Below are positions 34,417-45,232 of a stretch of 64,000 nucleotides of DNA, piece after piece; the stretch's first letter is position 1, and every line of letters starts with the position of its first letter. The translations under genes and the position numbers were made by a program. The notes beneath the pieces were generated by a model. The model was not told where the DNA came from. It saw only the letters and a list, made by a program, of their open reading frames with translations, and ran no database searches. This DNA is from Paraflavitalea sp. CAU 1676. GTDB taxonomy: Bacteria; Bacteroidota; Bacteroidia; Chitinophagales; Chitinophagaceae. The stretch lies in assembly GCF_029223285.1 (NCBI RefSeq), contig NZ_JARHUJ010000004.1, positions 434,001 through 498,000 on the forward strand. Reading direction: 5' to 3'.

Positions 34417-35466
34417 TTAGATCACGATCATCGCGTCGCCGTAGCTGAAGAAACGGTATTTGTCCTTGATAGCCTTTTTGTAGGCTTCCATGGCCAGGTC
34501 GTAACCTGCAAAAGCGCAGGTCATGATCAGCAGGCTGGTCTTGGGCAGGTGCAGGTTGGTTACCAGCGCATCAGCAATGTTGAACTGATAAGGAGGATGG
34601 ATGAAAATATTGGTCCAGCCTTCAGATGGCTTCAACAACTTCTCTGCAGTATACGAAGACTCCAGAGCGCGCATGGTAGTGGTGCCGACGGAGCAGATAC
34701 GGTGACCGCCTTCGATGGCCTTGTTCACGATCTTGCAGGCAGTATCTTCTATACGGTAGTATTCAGCATCCATTTTGTGTTTGCTGAGGTCTTCCACTTC
34801 GATGGGACGGAAAGTACCCAGACCGGTGTGGAGCGTAACTTCCGCAAAGCGGATTCCCTTAATTTCCAACCTTTTGATCAGCTCGATGCTGAAGTGCAGG
34901 CCTGCAGTTGGGGCGGCTACCGCACCTTCGTGCTTGGCATACACGGTTTGGAAACGTTCTTTATCTTCTGCTTCAGGCTTGCGCTTGATGTATTTGGGCA
35001 GAGGTGTTTCTCCCAGGAATTCCAGCATCTGGCGGAACTCTTCGTCAGTGCCATCCCACAAGAAACGGATCGTACGACCACGAGAGGTGGTATTGTCGAT
35101 TACTTCTGCTACCAGCTCGTCATTCTCTCCGAAATAGAGCTTGTTACCCACACGGATCTTACGGGCGGGATCCACGATCACATCCCACAAGCGGTTGGGC
35201 TTATTCAGTTCACGTAAAAGGAATACTTCAATCTTGGCACCAGTTTTCTCCTTGCGGCCATACATCCGGGCGGGGAATACCTTGGTATTGTTGACAACAA
35301 AAACATCCTTGTCATCGAAGTAATCCATGATATCACGGAAGTGCTTATTCTCGATGTTGCCGGTTTTACGATGTACCACCATCAGGCGGGCATCTTCACG
35401 TTTCTTCGTAGGGTGTTGGGCGATTAAATTAAGCGGTAAATCAAACCTGAACTGTGACAGTTTCAT
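34417..35466 (-). CDS. queA: tRNA preQ1(34) S-adenosylmethionine ribosyltransferase-isomerase QueA
   Basis: 349 residues. Start [19 protein letters not shown] is the classical QueA N-terminus, so the ATG at 35466 is used although the frame extends further upstream. Later marks: [31 protein letters not shown]-like loop, [10 protein letters not shown] near residue 190, [12 protein letters not shown]-type segment and the C-terminal [15 protein letters not shown] and [10 protein letters not shown]. It transfers and isomerises the ribosyl group of SAM onto preQ1 in the tRNA wobble position, giving epoxyqueuosine. Single gene with its own terminator. Confidence 0.97.
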   Translation of the reverse strand: MKLSQFRFDLPLNLIAQHPTKKREDARLMVVHRKTGNIENKHFRDIMDYFDDKDVFVVNNTKVFPARMYGRKEKTGAKIEVFLLRELNKPNRLWDVIVDPARKIRVGNKLYFGENDELVAEVIDNTTSRGRTIRFLWDGTDEEFRQMLEFLGETPLPKYIKRKPEAEDKERFQTVYAKHEGAVAAPTAGLHFSIELIKRLEIKGIRFAEVTLHTGLGTFRPIEVEDLSKHKMDAEYYRIEDTACKIVNKAIEGGHRICSVGTTTMRALESSYTAEKLLKPSEGWTNIFIHPPYQFNIADALVTNLHLPKTSLLIMTCAFAGYDLAMEAYKKAIKDKYRFFSYGDAMIVI

Positions 35467-35815
35467 GCTAATTATAACAATTTTATTACGGTAGGTAGCC
35501 ACATGATACCAAGCGGTAGTAAGAGCGGGTACATCTGGGAGATTGCTCCGGACAAACCAGGTCTTACGGCACCAGGTTTGATAGCATGTCAGGCATAATT
35601 TTCAAGCGGGCGAAGGTAATTAAAATAAGCCATATGAAAAAATAAAGAAAAAAGTCGCGGCTTAAATGCCCGGTTTTGCCCAAAAAGTAACTTTAGTCAA
35701 AGAAAAAGGGCAAATATTTTATGATATTCCGGCGTTTTTAGCATCTTTCCAAGGGGCTCCCGGCTATGCTTAGGCTTTACAAGCGGCTGCGGACCCTCCG
35801 ATAAACCCTCCCTTT
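35467..35815. other. Divergent region between queA and the TraB fusion gene
   Basis: No gene seen in 349 bp. It contains an imperfect inverted repeat CAAACCAGGT (35553-35562) / ACCAGGTTTG (35571-35580) with an 8-nt loop, possibly an operator or leader hairpin for queA, and a TAACTTTA element (35688-35695) for the plus strand without a well-spaced -33 box. A direct repeat, ACCAGGT, is part of the same structure. Confidence 0.45.
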
Positions 35816-38800
35816 ATGACAAAGTTTGTGATCACCGGTTTGTTCCTGTGCCTGTTATGCTCTTTTGAAGTGGTGGCCCGGCAGGGCGGTAAATCCCCCC
35901 AAAAACAGCCCTCAACGTTGCGGCCAGCCGCAAAACCCGTAGTGGTGAAGCCAGCCAACCGGCCATTGCCGGCCCAAACTTTCTCCGACCGTAAGAAGTA
36001 CCCGAGCCTGTTGTGGGAGATCACCGGCAAAGGCATGAGGAAACCTTCGTACCTCTTCGGCACCATGCACGTGAGCGACAAACTGGCCTTTCACCTGGGA
36101 GATATATTCTATAACGCGATCCGAAACGCCGATGTGGTAGCGCTCGAAACCAATCCCGAAACCTGGCAAGACGACTACAGCGCTTCCACCCTCTTTGGTA
36201 AAGCAGGGAGCGGCAATAACCGGCTACCGATGGGCGGTGATTTCGAAGAATCGGCTGATAAATTACACATCACCACATTTGCCATTGATGGTTATGAAGA
36301 GGCCGTCCGGGCCGCATTGTCGGTGGAACCTGCCATGATCAATAACCTGCTTTACCGCACGTACGGTGGTCGCAACAGCGACTTTGAGGAAGATACCTTC
36401 CTCGATATGTATATTTTTCAGGTAGGTAAAAAACTGGGTAAGCGGCTTTGCGGCGTGGAGAATTTCGAAGAAAGCGAAAAGCTGGTTATGGAAGCGTATA
36501 AAGATATGATGCGCGATAAGAATAAGAAACGCAGGAGCTACGATATGGAAGGGCAAATGATCAATCCTAAAAAGATCGAAGACGCGTATCGCCGGGGTGA
36601 TCTAGACCTGCTCGATTCGCTCGAAGCATTGTCGGTGATGTCGGACGCCTTCCAGGAAAAATTTCTATACAAACGAAACGAGATACAAGCCAACTCCATA
36701 GACTCCATCATGCGCAGGAACTCCCTGTTTGTTGGAGTAGGGGCCGCCCACCTGCCCGGTAAAAGAGGGGTCATTGAAATGCTGCGGGAAATGGGCTACA
36801 CCCTGCGCCCGGTAATGATGGATGACCGCAACAGCGCCCAGAAAGAAGCGATCGATCATCGGCGCATTGAAAGTAGTTTCGTGGCGCAAACGGCAGCAGA
36901 TGGGTGGTACAAAGTAAGTATCCCGGGCAGCAAATTCTACCAGTTTACCGAAATGAGCGCCATGGATGTTACCCAGTATGCCGATATGATCAATGGCGCC
37001 TATTACATGGTTACCAGGGTTAAGACCAACAGCCTCGCACTTGGCCATAGTGCCGAAACCGTGAGTAAGAAGGTCGATAGCCTGCTCTACGAGAATATCC
37101 CGGGTAAGCTGATCCGTAAAACGCCCATCTCGCGCAATGGCTATAAAGGATTCGATATCGTGAACCGTACCCGCCGCGGCGATTACCAGCGCTACAATAT
37201 CTATATCACGCCTTTTGAGCTCATCATTTTCAAAATGAGCGGCAATGGAGAATACGTCAACAAGGGTACCGAAGCAACCCGCTTTTTTCAATCGGTACAA
37301 TTGAAAGAATACAACGGCACAGAATGGCAACACTGGCAGCCCGCTACCGGAGGGTTCAGCGTGCAGATGCCGCATGTTCCCGTACTGCTTACCGACAAAA
37401 ATCCGGGATCCGGCAGGATGGAATACAGTGCCTTTGATAAGCAGGATGGTAATAGTTACCTGGTCATGAAGACCAATCTGTACAACTTCTCCTATATCGA
37501 AGAAGATAGTTTTGAACTGAACCTGCTCGATGAAAGCTATGCCTTCTCCTCCTTCATCGATAAAACGTTGAGCCGGCGTCTTACCACCGTAAATGGTTAT
37601 CCGGCACTGGAGGCAAAATATAGCCACAAGGACGGCAGCTTCAGCACTGTCAGATACGTTATCCGTGGAGCAGTCTATCACGCAGCTATTGCCCGCTACC
37701 AAAAGGAAAATGCCAATGTGCGTCGTTTCCTCGAATCGTTTTCCATGCAGCCCTTCATTTATCCCGACGTAAAGGACAGGGTGGATACCTCTTTGCACTA
37801 TACCGTCAAATCGCCGGTATTCCCCCAGGAGCAAAAGAAAACTCCCTTGTCGGGAATGGATGATCTGTACGATATGGTATACGAGGAAATGGGAGAAGAT
37901 GGCTTGTCGGATGTAGGGGAGTACAAGCATACCTATATTGGCAATGATACTACAGGCGAAAAGATACTTGTTAATTATGTCCGGCTGTCGGACAATGCCT
38001 GGTTCAAGGATAGTACTATATTCTGGAAGAGCCGGTTCGAGGAGTACTGGGACGAGGACAGCACGTTCATCGGCCGCTACGATCGCAGGTATTCATTGCC
38101 CACCGGCATGATCGTGCGCGAAAAGCACTATGGAGATACCAACAGCAGCCGGCTTATTCAGTTTAAAACTTTCTTTAAGGATAATTATCTCTTTAGTTTA
38201 TCTACACTCACAGATACCCTCAGTCGCCCCAGTGCATTTTTGCAGAGCTTCTTTTCCAGTTTCACCCCGGCAGATACCCTGAAGGGTTCGTCTATCTTTG
38301 AACGCCGGTCGGCACAAGTACTCACGAACCTGTTCAGCAGCGACAGTGCAGCGGCCCGTAAGGCAACCAGGGATATTCTGCGCGTTAGCCTGGACTCTGC
38401 GGATATGCCCCGCATCACCAAAGCGATCGATGCGTTGAACTGGGATCACACGGAGTATCTCCGCACAAAAAAATGTCTCATCGGCTGGCTGGGTACCAGT
38501 AAGGATACAGCTGTTACCAACTACCTGCACAAGCTCTACCGGAAGATCAAGGATACAACCGATTTTCAACACGTGATCCTTGGGGCATTGACCAATCAGC
38601 AAACAAAGTTTTCTTATAAAGCATTCAAGGACCTCATTTTGCAGGAGCCGCCCATTACCGAAGGAAGTGAAGTTGATATCGTTGGGGTAGTGCCGGGCTG
38701 GCATACCACGATAGAGCCTTATGCCGTCACCAGCCCCGCGATCTACGACGAAGCCGGCGCCGGCGGCTTATATGGACTGTTCGACTCCCTGGCACTCACT

Positions 38801-39757
38801 AAAACCATTATGCCCGATCTGTTGCAACTGATGCACATCGACGATTATGAATGGAAGATCATGACGCTGATGAATACGATGATCGACAGCGGATATCTCA
38901 AAGCGGCCGATTATGAAACTTACTTCAGTAAGATCTATCTCGATGGCAAGCAGCTGTTGAAGAAGCAAATGGCAGGTGAAGACAAGCTCAAGATCGAAAG
39001 GGCCGGCAAAAAAGACACCCGATCGCCGATCCTGACTTTTACCTATAGAAATGACGATGATGACCAGGAGGAAAAAGAAACCGGCAACTACCAGCTCGAC
39101 CAATATGCCGCCCTCTTGTTGCCATTTAAAGACAAAAATCCGGGCGTACATGATTTCTTTGAGCTGATTTTAAAGACCAGCGACAGACGCCTGTTGTATA
39201 ATACCTTCATATTGCTGTTGCGTAATAAGCAACCGGTGCCCGATTCCCTGTTTGAAAAGTATGCCAGGTTAGATGATTACCGCAGCGAACTCTACGGCGA
39301 CCTTAAAAAAATGAAACTCACCGATAAATTTCCTGCTCAATACAAATCGCAACTTGAAATGACCCGGAGCCTGCTCACCAATGCCTGGGGCAGTTACGAA
39401 AAAAGGGATACGGTGGTCTTCCTCGACAAACTCCCTGTTACTTACAAGAACAAGAAAGGCTGGGTATATTTCTACAAGTACAAAAAGATGCGCGACGATG
39501 CCAACTGGCAACTGGCGGCTATCGGTATGCAGCCTGAAAATGCTGCGGAAACAGACGTTGAAAACGAAGAGTTCAATTCGGTCGACGAAAGGAAACTTGA
39601 AACAGATAAACCTGTCAACGAACAGCTCGCACAGATGCTGAGGGAGATGCTCGTTTCCAAACGCAGAAGTGCCTCGGAGTTTTATGAAGGCCGCAATTTC
39701 AGGCTGTACAAGGGGTACATGTCCGAAATAGTAAAGAGCAGGCGGTTCCGCGATTAG
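35816..39757 (+). CDS. TraB/GumN domain fused to a ~970-residue C-terminal region
   Basis: 1313 residues. Residues 1-22 form a signal peptide; a Pro/Lys-rich linker runs to ~58. Residues ~62-335 are a TraB/GumN domain: LLWEITGKG, YLFGTMHV (GTMH 82-85), VALETNPE and GVGAAHLPGKRG (~308-318), the conserved residues of this putative metalloprotease-like family. After that come about 970 residues: two or three beta-rich modules (to ~700), then helical repeats resembling HEAT units (~720-1000), and a charged C-terminus. Most TraB/GumN proteins end near 300 residues. It is likely periplasmic or surface-exposed. Function of the extension is unknown. The convergent neighbour is the ABC ATPase. Confidence 0.88.
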   Translation: MTKFVITGLFLCLLCSFEVVARQGGKSPQKQPSTLRPAAKPVVVKPANRPLPAQTFSDRKKYPSLLWEITGKGMRKPSYLFGTMHVSDKLAFHLGDIFYNAIRNADVVALETNPETWQDDYSASTLFGKAGSGNNRLPMGGDFEESADKLHITTFAIDGYEEAVRAALSVEPAMINNLLYRTYGGRNSDFEEDTFLDMYIFQVGKKLGKRLCGVENFEESEKLVMEAYKDMMRDKNKKRRSYDMEGQMINPKKIEDAYRRGDLDLLDSLEALSVMSDAFQEKFLYKRNEIQANSIDSIMRRNSLFVGVGAAHLPGKRGVIEMLREMGYTLRPVMMDDRNSAQKEAIDHRRIESSFVAQTAADGWYKVSIPGSKFYQFTEMSAMDVTQYADMINGAYYMVTRVKTNSLALGHSAETVSKKVDSLLYENIPGKLIRKTPISRNGYKGFDIVNRTRRGDYQRYNIYITPFELIIFKMSGNGEYVNKGTEATRFFQSVQLKEYNGTEWQHWQPATGGFSVQMPHVPVLLTDKNPGSGRMEYSAFDKQDGNSYLVMKTNLYNFSYIEEDSFELNLLDESYAFSSFIDKTLSRRLTTVNGYPALEAKYSHKDGSFSTVRYVIRGAVYHAAIARYQKENANVRRFLESFSMQPFIYPDVKDRVDTSLHYTVKSPVFPQEQKKTPLSGMDDLYDMVYEEMGEDGLSDVGEYKHTYIGNDTTGEKILVNYVRLSDNAWFKDSTIFWKSRFEEYWDEDSTFIGRYDRRYSLPTGMIVREKHYGDTNSSRLIQFKTFFKDNYLFSLSTLTDTLSRPSAFLQSFFSSFTPADTLKGSSIFERRSAQVLTNLFSSDSAAARKATRDILRVSLDSADMPRITKAIDALNWDHTEYLRTKKCLIGWLGTSKDTAVTNYLHKLYRKIKDTTDFQHVILGALTNQQTKFSYKAFKDLILQEPPITEGSEVDIVGVVPGWHTTIEPYAVTSPAIYDEAGAGGLYGLFDSLALTKTIMPDLLQLMHIDDYEWKIMTLMNTMIDSGYLKAADYETYFSKIYLDGKQLLKKQMAGEDKLKIERAGKKDTRSPILTFTYRNDDDDQEEKETGNYQLDQYAALLLPFKDKNPGVHDFFELILKTSDRRLLYNTFILLLRNKQPVPDSLFEKYARLDDYRSELYGDLKKMKLTDKFPAQYKSQLEMTRSLLTNAWGSYEKRDTVVFLDKLPVTYKNKKGWVYFYKYKKMRDDANWQLAAIGMQPENAAETDVENEEFNSVDERKLETDKPVNEQLAQMLREMLVSKRRSASEFYEGRNFRLYKGYMSEIVKSRRFRD

Positions 39758-39823
39758 GGATTATGGATACCTGCCACATCTTTGCCTGATTAACCAGGAG
39801 GCATCGGTCATCGCGGTAGGCCT

Positions 39824-41542
39824 TTATCCCAAAAACCCTTTCGGGATAGAAGCGATCAGTTGCTGTGTATAGTCTTTGGCAGGATGAAAATAGACCTGCT
39901 CCGCATCGCCGATCTCTTCTATCTTGCCTTTATTCATCACCATGATACGATCGCTGATGTAGCGCACTACCGACAGGTCATGTGAAATGAAGATAACGGT
40001 AAAGCCAAATTCTTTTTTGAGGTCATTCAACAGGTTCAGTACCTGGGCCTGCACACTAACATCCAGCGCCGATACCGATTCGTCACATACCACAAACGAG
40101 GGGTTGAGGGCCAGCGTACGGGCAATCACGATGCGCTGACGCTGTCCGCCCGAAAATTCATGGGGGTAGCGGTCGAAATGTTCCGCTTTCAGGTTTACTT
40201 TTTCCAGCAGTTCAACCACCTTATCCCTGCGCTGCTTTTCGGTGGGCAGCAGGCGGTGTACCTGCAAGGGTTCCGCAATGGCCGACCCGATGGTGAGCCG
40301 CGGATTCAGGGATGAGTAAGGATCCTGGAATACGATCTGGATGTCTTTTCGCAGTGCTTTGAGCTCATCCCGCTTTTTAGCGGTGAGGTCTATGCCGTCG
40401 TAGGTGATCTTCCCTTTGGTAGGTTCTATCAACCGCAACACGGTACGGCCCAGGGTCGTTTTACCGCAGCCAGACTCGCCAACCAGGCCAAGGGTTTCGC
40501 CCTTATAAACTTCAAAACTCACATCGTCTACTGCTCGCGTATATTCCAAAGGCTTGCCCAGGAACGATTTTTTCGAGGGGAACCATACACTCAGGTTTTC
40601 AATGGTAAGGAGCCGTTGTGCCTGGCGGGTTTCGCTGGCAGAAGTTGGCACTACAGCCATCGATGGTGCAGTTTGCACCTCGCTACGGCGCCCCTCCAGG
40701 AAATCGCTTACTACCGGCAGCCGTTCGCCCTTGGGGTGCAGAATTGGCCGGCAGGCCAGCAGTCCTTTGGTATAGGGATGTTGAGGATTGGCAAACAATT
40801 GGTTCACCGAACCCTGCTCAACAATGCTTCCTTTGTACATCACGACTGCTTTGTCGGCAATCTCGGCTACTACGCTCAGGTCGTGGGTGATGAAGATGAC
40901 ACCCATCTGTTCAGTCTCCTGCAACGATTTGATGAGTTGCAGGATGGTCTTTTGCACCGTTACATCGAGCGCCGTGGTGGGCTCGTCGCAGATCAGCAGA
41001 TCGGGCTCGCAACTCATCGCCATGGCAATCATTACGCGTTGCTTTTGCCCGCCGCTCAGCTGATGCGGATAACGGTGAAAGAGTTGCGCCGGGTTGGGCA
41101 GCTTTACCTTTTCAAACAGTTCGATCGTTTTCTGCGTAGCCGCTTCCTTCGATAGTTTGCGGTGCAGTCGTATGGCTTCCATCACCTGGTCGCCACAGGT
41201 AAATACAGGATTGAGAGAGGTCATCGGCTCCTGGAAGATCATGGCGATCTGGTTGCCGCGGATGCTGCGCATCTGTTGCGGCGTTTGGGTCAACAGGTTA
41301 GCCGCTTGCCGGCCGTCGGGCGAAAAAAGAATTTCTCCCTGCGTAAACCTTGCCGGTGGAGAAGGTAACAACTGGAGTATCGACAGGGAGGTGACGGACT
41401 TGCCGGATCCTGACTCGCCAACAATGGCGACGATCTCGCCGCGTTGTACTTCGAGAGAAATATTATTGACGGCAGTCGTGGTGCCCAGTTCCGTCACGAA
41501 ATCGACCTGCAGGTTATTGACTTGTAAAAGCGGTAATGTCAT
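39824..41542 (-). CDS. Oligopeptide/dipeptide ABC transporter ATPase, fused NBDs
   Basis: 572 residues with two complete ATPase domains in one chain, equal to fused DppD and DppF. NBD1: Walker A GESGSGKS (~40), LSGGQ signature ([11 protein letters not shown], ~166), Walker [16 protein letters not shown]2: Walker A GESGCGKT (~357), [17 protein letters not shown]. Both have the oligopeptide C-terminal motif ([13 protein letters not shown]). It would energise peptide or related uptake; the permease and binding protein are not in the window. It starts 17 bp after the AMP nucleosidase stop, so the pair is an operon. Confidence 0.95.
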   Translation of the reverse strand: MTLPLLQVNNLQVDFVTELGTTTAVNNISLEVQRGEIVAIVGESGSGKSVTSLSILQLLPSPPARFTQGEILFSPDGRQAANLLTQTPQQMRSIRGNQIAMIFQEPMTSLNPVFTCGDQVMEAIRLHRKLSKEAATQKTIELFEKVKLPNPAQLFHRYPHQLSGGQKQRVMIAMAMSCEPDLLICDEPTTALDVTVQKTILQLIKSLQETEQMGVIFITHDLSVVAEIADKAVVMYKGSIVEQGSVNQLFANPQHPYTKGLLACRPILHPKGERLPVVSDFLEGRRSEVQTAPSMAVVPTSASETRQAQRLLTIENLSVWFPSKKSFLGKPLEYTRAVDDVSFEVYKGETLGLVGESGCGKTTLGRTVLRLIEPTKGKITYDGIDLTAKKRDELKALRKDIQIVFQDPYSSLNPRLTIGSAIAEPLQVHRLLPTEKQRRDKVVELLEKVNLKAEHFDRYPHEFSGGQRQRIVIARTLALNPSFVVCDESVSALDVSVQAQVLNLLNDLKKEFGFTVIFISHDLSVVRYISDRIMVMNKGKIEEIGDAEQVYFHPAKDYTQQLIASIPKGFLG

Positions 41543-41559
41543 CGGGGTACAGTGCTTGA

Positions 41560-42330
41560 TCAGAATTTCAGGTGTCTTACAGTAAGGCCGTTGTTGATGA
41601 GCTGCTTCAGGGAATCGATGCCGATGCGGAGGTGCCGCTCAACAAATTTGGCAGTGACAGTTTTATCGCTCTCTTCAGTCTTTACCCCCTCGGGTATCAT
41701 CGGCGAGTCACTCACCAGCAACAGCGCACCGGTTGGTATTTTGTTGTAGAAACCTACTGAGAAGATAGTAGCCGTTTCCATATCGATGGCATAACTGCGT
41801 ATCCGTTGGAGGTATTCCTTGAATTGCTCATCATGTTCCCATACCCGGCGGTTGGTCGTGTATACAGTGCCGGTCCAATAGTCGACGCCATAATCACGGA
41901 TGGTGGTGGATACCGCCTTTTGCAGGGCGAAGGCAGGCAGGGCCGGCACTTCGGGCGGAAAATAGTCGTTGGAAGTACCTTCACCACGGATGGCTGCGAT
42001 GGGTAGAATAAGGTCGCCGATGTTGTTTCGTTTTTTCAGGCCGCCGCACTTGCCGAGGAACAATACCGCCTCCGGCTCAATGGCCGTCAGCAGGTCCATC
42101 ACCGTGGCTGCCGTAGGGCTGCCCATACCAAAGTTGATGATGGTGATATTATCGGCGGTGGCGCACTGCATGGGGCGATCGAGCCCGATGATGGGCACTT
42201 TGTTCCACTCTGCAAACATCTTTACATAATTGCTGAAGTTGGTAAGGAGCACATACTTACCGAAATTCTCCAGGGCTTCACCGGTATACCGGGGCAGCCA
42301 GTTTTGTACGATATCTTCTTTGGTCTTCAT
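41560..42330 (-). CDS. amn: AMP nucleosidase
   Basis: About 256 residues of the purine-nucleoside-phosphorylase/UDP family. Seen: [52 protein letters not shown] and [16 protein letters not shown] with the ribose/phosphate-binding Glu of MET, and [16 protein letters not shown]. Short forms such as this in Bacteroidota hydrolyse AMP to adenine and ribose 5-phosphate. The frame is open to 42390, but [17 protein letters not shown] (42330) is the usual start. It is placed just ahead of the oligopeptide ABC ATPase; no biochemical link is known. Confidence 0.93.
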   Translation of the reverse strand: MKTKEDIVQNWLPRYTGEALENFGKYVLLTNFSNYVKMFAEWNKVPIIGLDRPMQCATADNITIINFGMGSPTAATVMDLLTAIEPEAVLFLGKCGGLKKRNNIGDLILPIAAIRGEGTSNDYFPPEVPALPAFALQKAVSTTIRDYGVDYWTGTVYTTNRRVWEHDEQFKEYLQRIRSYAIDMETATIFSVGFYNKIPTGALLLVSDSPMIPEGVKTEESDKTVTAKFVERHLRIGIDSLKQLINNGLTVRHLKF

Positions 42331-42443
42331 ATTAAGCCTTAAATTTCGGGCATTTTCACCAAATAAATGCCCTTCGACAGGCTTATTCAACTTTCAACCA
42401 TCTTCCGGTGTCTTTTTAACAGGCTACGCCTTAGATTTGGTCT

Positions 42444-42884
42444 ATGATCCGCATCGAGTATCCATCCTGGCCATACCGTATAAAAAAAGAAGAGGGTAAA
42501 GAGCTCATCTTTGATGAGTTGAGACGCCAATGGATACGGTTGACCCCGGAAGAATGGGTGCGGCAGAACTTTTTGCAATATCTCGTTCAAACCATGCGTT
42601 ATCCTGCATCGCTGATCGCAGTAGAGCGGGAGCTGAAGCTGGGCGAACTGAAAAAGCGGTTTGATATACTCGTGTACAATCGTCAGCATCAACCCTGGCT
42701 GATGGTAGAATGCAAGGCAATGGAAGTACAACTCGATCAGTCGGTGCTGGAACAGGTATTACGGTATAATATAGCTGTACCGGTGCCTTACCTGGTCATT
42801 ACCAACGGGCACTATTGTGCGGGATTCGAAAAACAGGAGCAGCAATTGCAGCAGATGGAGATGCTCCCGTCCTTCATAAATTAG
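42444..42884 (+). CDS. HsdR_N-like PD-(D/E)XK nuclease-fold protein
   Basis: 146 residues. The protein equals the N-terminal nuclease domain of type I restriction HsdR subunits. After a leading IFDELRRQWIRLTPEEWVRQ comes the nuclease core: RFDILVYN with the metal-binding Asp, and LMVECKAM with the Glu-x-Lys pair, spaced as in PD-(D/E)XK enzymes; a later EQVLRYNIAVPVPYLVITNG matches the following helix and strand. It has no helicase, methyltransferase or specificity subunit nearby, so it is not a restriction system. It is widespread as a stand-alone gene in Bacteroidota; its role is unknown (DNA repair is possible). Confidence 0.9.
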   Translation: MIRIEYPSWPYRIKKEEGKELIFDELRRQWIRLTPEEWVRQNFLQYLVQTMRYPASLIAVERELKLGELKKRFDILVYNRQHQPWLMVECKAMEVQLDQSVLEQVLRYNIAVPVPYLVITNGHYCAGFEKQEQQLQQMEMLPSFIN

Positions 42885-42935
42885 ATTTTTCTTAACGGTT
42901 ATTGCACTTACTTTAAAGCAACCAATGCTGCCATT

Positions 42936-45221
42936 ATGGCTACACTGCAGGATAAAATGGATGAACTGAGCCGTCGCATCAGCGAGCTCGCTGCGCAACA
43001 AACCCACCTCGGCAAACAGTTGCTGGCTTTGATGAATGAACTCGATGAGCTCAAACGGCTGTCTGCCTCCGCCACGACCACTCCATCTATCAAAGAACCA
43101 ATTCCCGTTAAAGAATACCATGAGGTCATTACAGCCCCCTCGCGCAAGCCTGCTGCGGTGGTGCAAAGCCAGGCCCGCACACAGCCTCCGGTTTCAAGGC
43201 CAGCTGACGGCCGCGGGTTTTCGTTCGAAGAATTTGTAGGGAAGAACCTCGCCAGCAAGGTTGGCATCCTCATCACCATCATTGGTATCTTCATCGGTGC
43301 ACGGTATGCCATCGAGCGGGAGTTGATCAGTCCGGGCATGCGTATCGTGATAGGCTACTTGTGCGGCGGTGCGTTGGTCGGCATAGCTTTGAAACTGCGG
43401 AAAAAATACGAACTCTATAGTGCTGTGTTGATGGGAGGGGGCCTTTGTGTGTTGTACATCATTACCTATGTGGCCTGGAGCTTTTACCACCTGTTGCCGC
43501 AGTCAGTGGCATTTGGAGCCATGTTGTTATTAACAGGCGGTATCGTCTATGCGGCCATTTCTTACAATCAGGTGATCATTGCCCACCTGGCACTGGTAGG
43601 AGCCTATGCGATCCCATTCCTGCTCAGCAATAATTCGGGGCGGTACGATTTTCTGTTCATGTATATGTTGATCGTTAATGCAGGCATCCTGCTCCTTTCC
43701 TTTTTCCGGTATTGGAAATCGTTGTTCTATGTAGCTTACCTGCTTACCTGGGCCATCTATTCCACCTGGTACGTTTTTGAATACGACGATCGGCGCCATT
43801 TTGCGCTCGCCTTTGTATTCCTGTGCGTGTGGTTCCTGCTGTTTTATGCCACCTTCCTGGCCTACAAACTCATTAAGAAAGAGCAATACAATTTCAGCGA
43901 CGTCCTCCTGCTGTTGTCTAATACCTTTATTTTTTATGCATTGGGGTTCGCGCTGTTGAGCGGTTATACCGATGCTGTTTATTGGCCAGCGCTGTTCACG
44001 GCAGCCAATGGCCTCATTCACCTCGGGGTAAGTATTATTATCAGGCGATTCAAACTGGCAGACCGTGCGCTGTATTACATGGTGCTGGGATTGTTCGTCG
44101 TATTCATGACCATCGCTATCCCTGTGCAGTTGGATGGCAACTGGGTTACGCTATTGTGGGCCGGTGAGGCGTTGCTCTTGTTTATCATTGGCCGCACAAG
44201 GGCTGTGGAACTCTATGAGCGGTTATCGGCGGGCCTGGTGATCCTGGCGCTCGGCAGTATGTTCCAGGACAGGATAATGAACTTAAACCAATATTTATAT
44301 GCCGATGCCTTCCGGAATATCGTCTTCTATACCTGCCTGGCTGTATTGGTGGTCATGGGCATCATCAGCTGGATAAACAGGAAAGAACAATATAGGCCGA
44401 AAGAAGAGAATCGCTCCGGGTGGACGGCTTTTTTCGATTATTTGGTACCCACCCTGCTCTTTATGTTTGGCTATATGCTGTTTTACCTCGAAACAAGAGA
44501 CTTCGCCTGGCAAATGGTGGCCAATGGGTGGGGGAAAATAAATGGATTGGTACGCTCTGTATTGTTCATTTATACTAATGTGTATGGGTTGGCGGTATTG
44601 ATGATCAACCAACGCTGGCTGCGCAACAAATGGCTGGCCAGTGCGTCGATAGCCGGGCTGCTTATATTCAGTATCTGTTATATAGTAGATGGATTCCGGG
44701 TGTTCAATGAATTGTCGATCGGCTATTTTATGCATACCTCGGCCGCTGGCCCGGGCGTTTTGCTACTGAAGTATGGAGGTATAGCTTTGCTGGTATATAT
44801 ATTATCGATCGGTAACAGGGTGGTAAGGCAGTACACATCCGATCAAACTGTGCTTCGATCATGGTTGATTTTATTGCAGGTGATGACGCTGGCCTTTATT
44901 AGTTATGAATATGTAAACTGGGCCACCATAGCCGGCGCACTCGAGCAGTATAAGGTTGGCCTCAGTATTATCTGGGGGCTTTACGCACTGCTACTGGTAG
45001 TGTATGGCATCTGGAAGAAGCAACGGTATTTGCGGCTGTCTGCCATTCTACTGTTTGCCGTTACTACCCTGAAGCTGTTCTTTTACGATCTGTCTGAAGC
45101 CGGCACCATTACTAAAACGTTGTCGTTTATTACGCTGGGAATCATCCTGCTGTTGGTTTCTTTCTTATACAATAAATATAAGGAGGTGCTCTTTGGTGAC
45201 GAAAGAACAGGCGCTCAATAG
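42936..45221 (+). CDS. DUF2339 large polytopic membrane protein
   Basis: 761 residues. An N-terminal coiled coil (MDELSRRISELAAQQTHLGKQ, residues 1-45) and a Pro/Ala linker precede the signature FVGKNLASKVGILITIIGIF (~102) and some 20 or more hydrophobic helices. This is the DUF2339 pattern, in which FxGxxxxxKxG is diagnostic. The family sits in the inner membrane and its role is unknown; association with envelope or transport functions has been suggested. It starts 51 bp after the HsdR_N-like gene on the same strand. Downstream gene is convergent. Confidence 0.93.
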   Translation: MATLQDKMDELSRRISELAAQQTHLGKQLLALMNELDELKRLSASATTTPSIKEPIPVKEYHEVITAPSRKPAAVVQSQARTQPPVSRPADGRGFSFEEFVGKNLASKVGILITIIGIFIGARYAIERELISPGMRIVIGYLCGGALVGIALKLRKKYELYSAVLMGGGLCVLYIITYVAWSFYHLLPQSVAFGAMLLLTGGIVYAAISYNQVIIAHLALVGAYAIPFLLSNNSGRYDFLFMYMLIVNAGILLLSFFRYWKSLFYVAYLLTWAIYSTWYVFEYDDRRHFALAFVFLCVWFLLFYATFLAYKLIKKEQYNFSDVLLLLSNTFIFYALGFALLSGYTDAVYWPALFTAANGLIHLGVSIIIRRFKLADRALYYMVLGLFVVFMTIAIPVQLDGNWVTLLWAGEALLLFIIGRTRAVELYERLSAGLVILALGSMFQDRIMNLNQYLYADAFRNIVFYTCLAVLVVMGIISWINRKEQYRPKEENRSGWTAFFDYLVPTLLFMFGYMLFYLETRDFAWQMVANGWGKINGLVRSVLFIYTNVYGLAVLMINQRWLRNKWLASASIAGLLIFSICYIVDGFRVFNELSIGYFMHTSAAGPGVLLLKYGGIALLVYILSIGNRVVRQYTSDQTVLRSWLILLQVMTLAFISYEYVNWATIAGALEQYKVGLSIIWGLYALLLVVYGIWKKQRYLRLSAILLFAVTTLKLFFYDLSEAGTITKTLSFITLGIILLLVSFLYNKYKEVLFGDERTGAQ

Positions 45222-45232
45222 CCAGCGCGAAA

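Noticed and set aside
36665-37930. A 421-codon minus-strand frame inside the TraB fusion gene
   Set aside because: It runs antisense to the conserved signal peptide and TraB reading frame and shows no domain.
42444-42884. Type I restriction system
   Set aside because: Only the HsdR N-terminal nuclease domain is present; no helicase, methyltransferase or specificity gene lies nearby.
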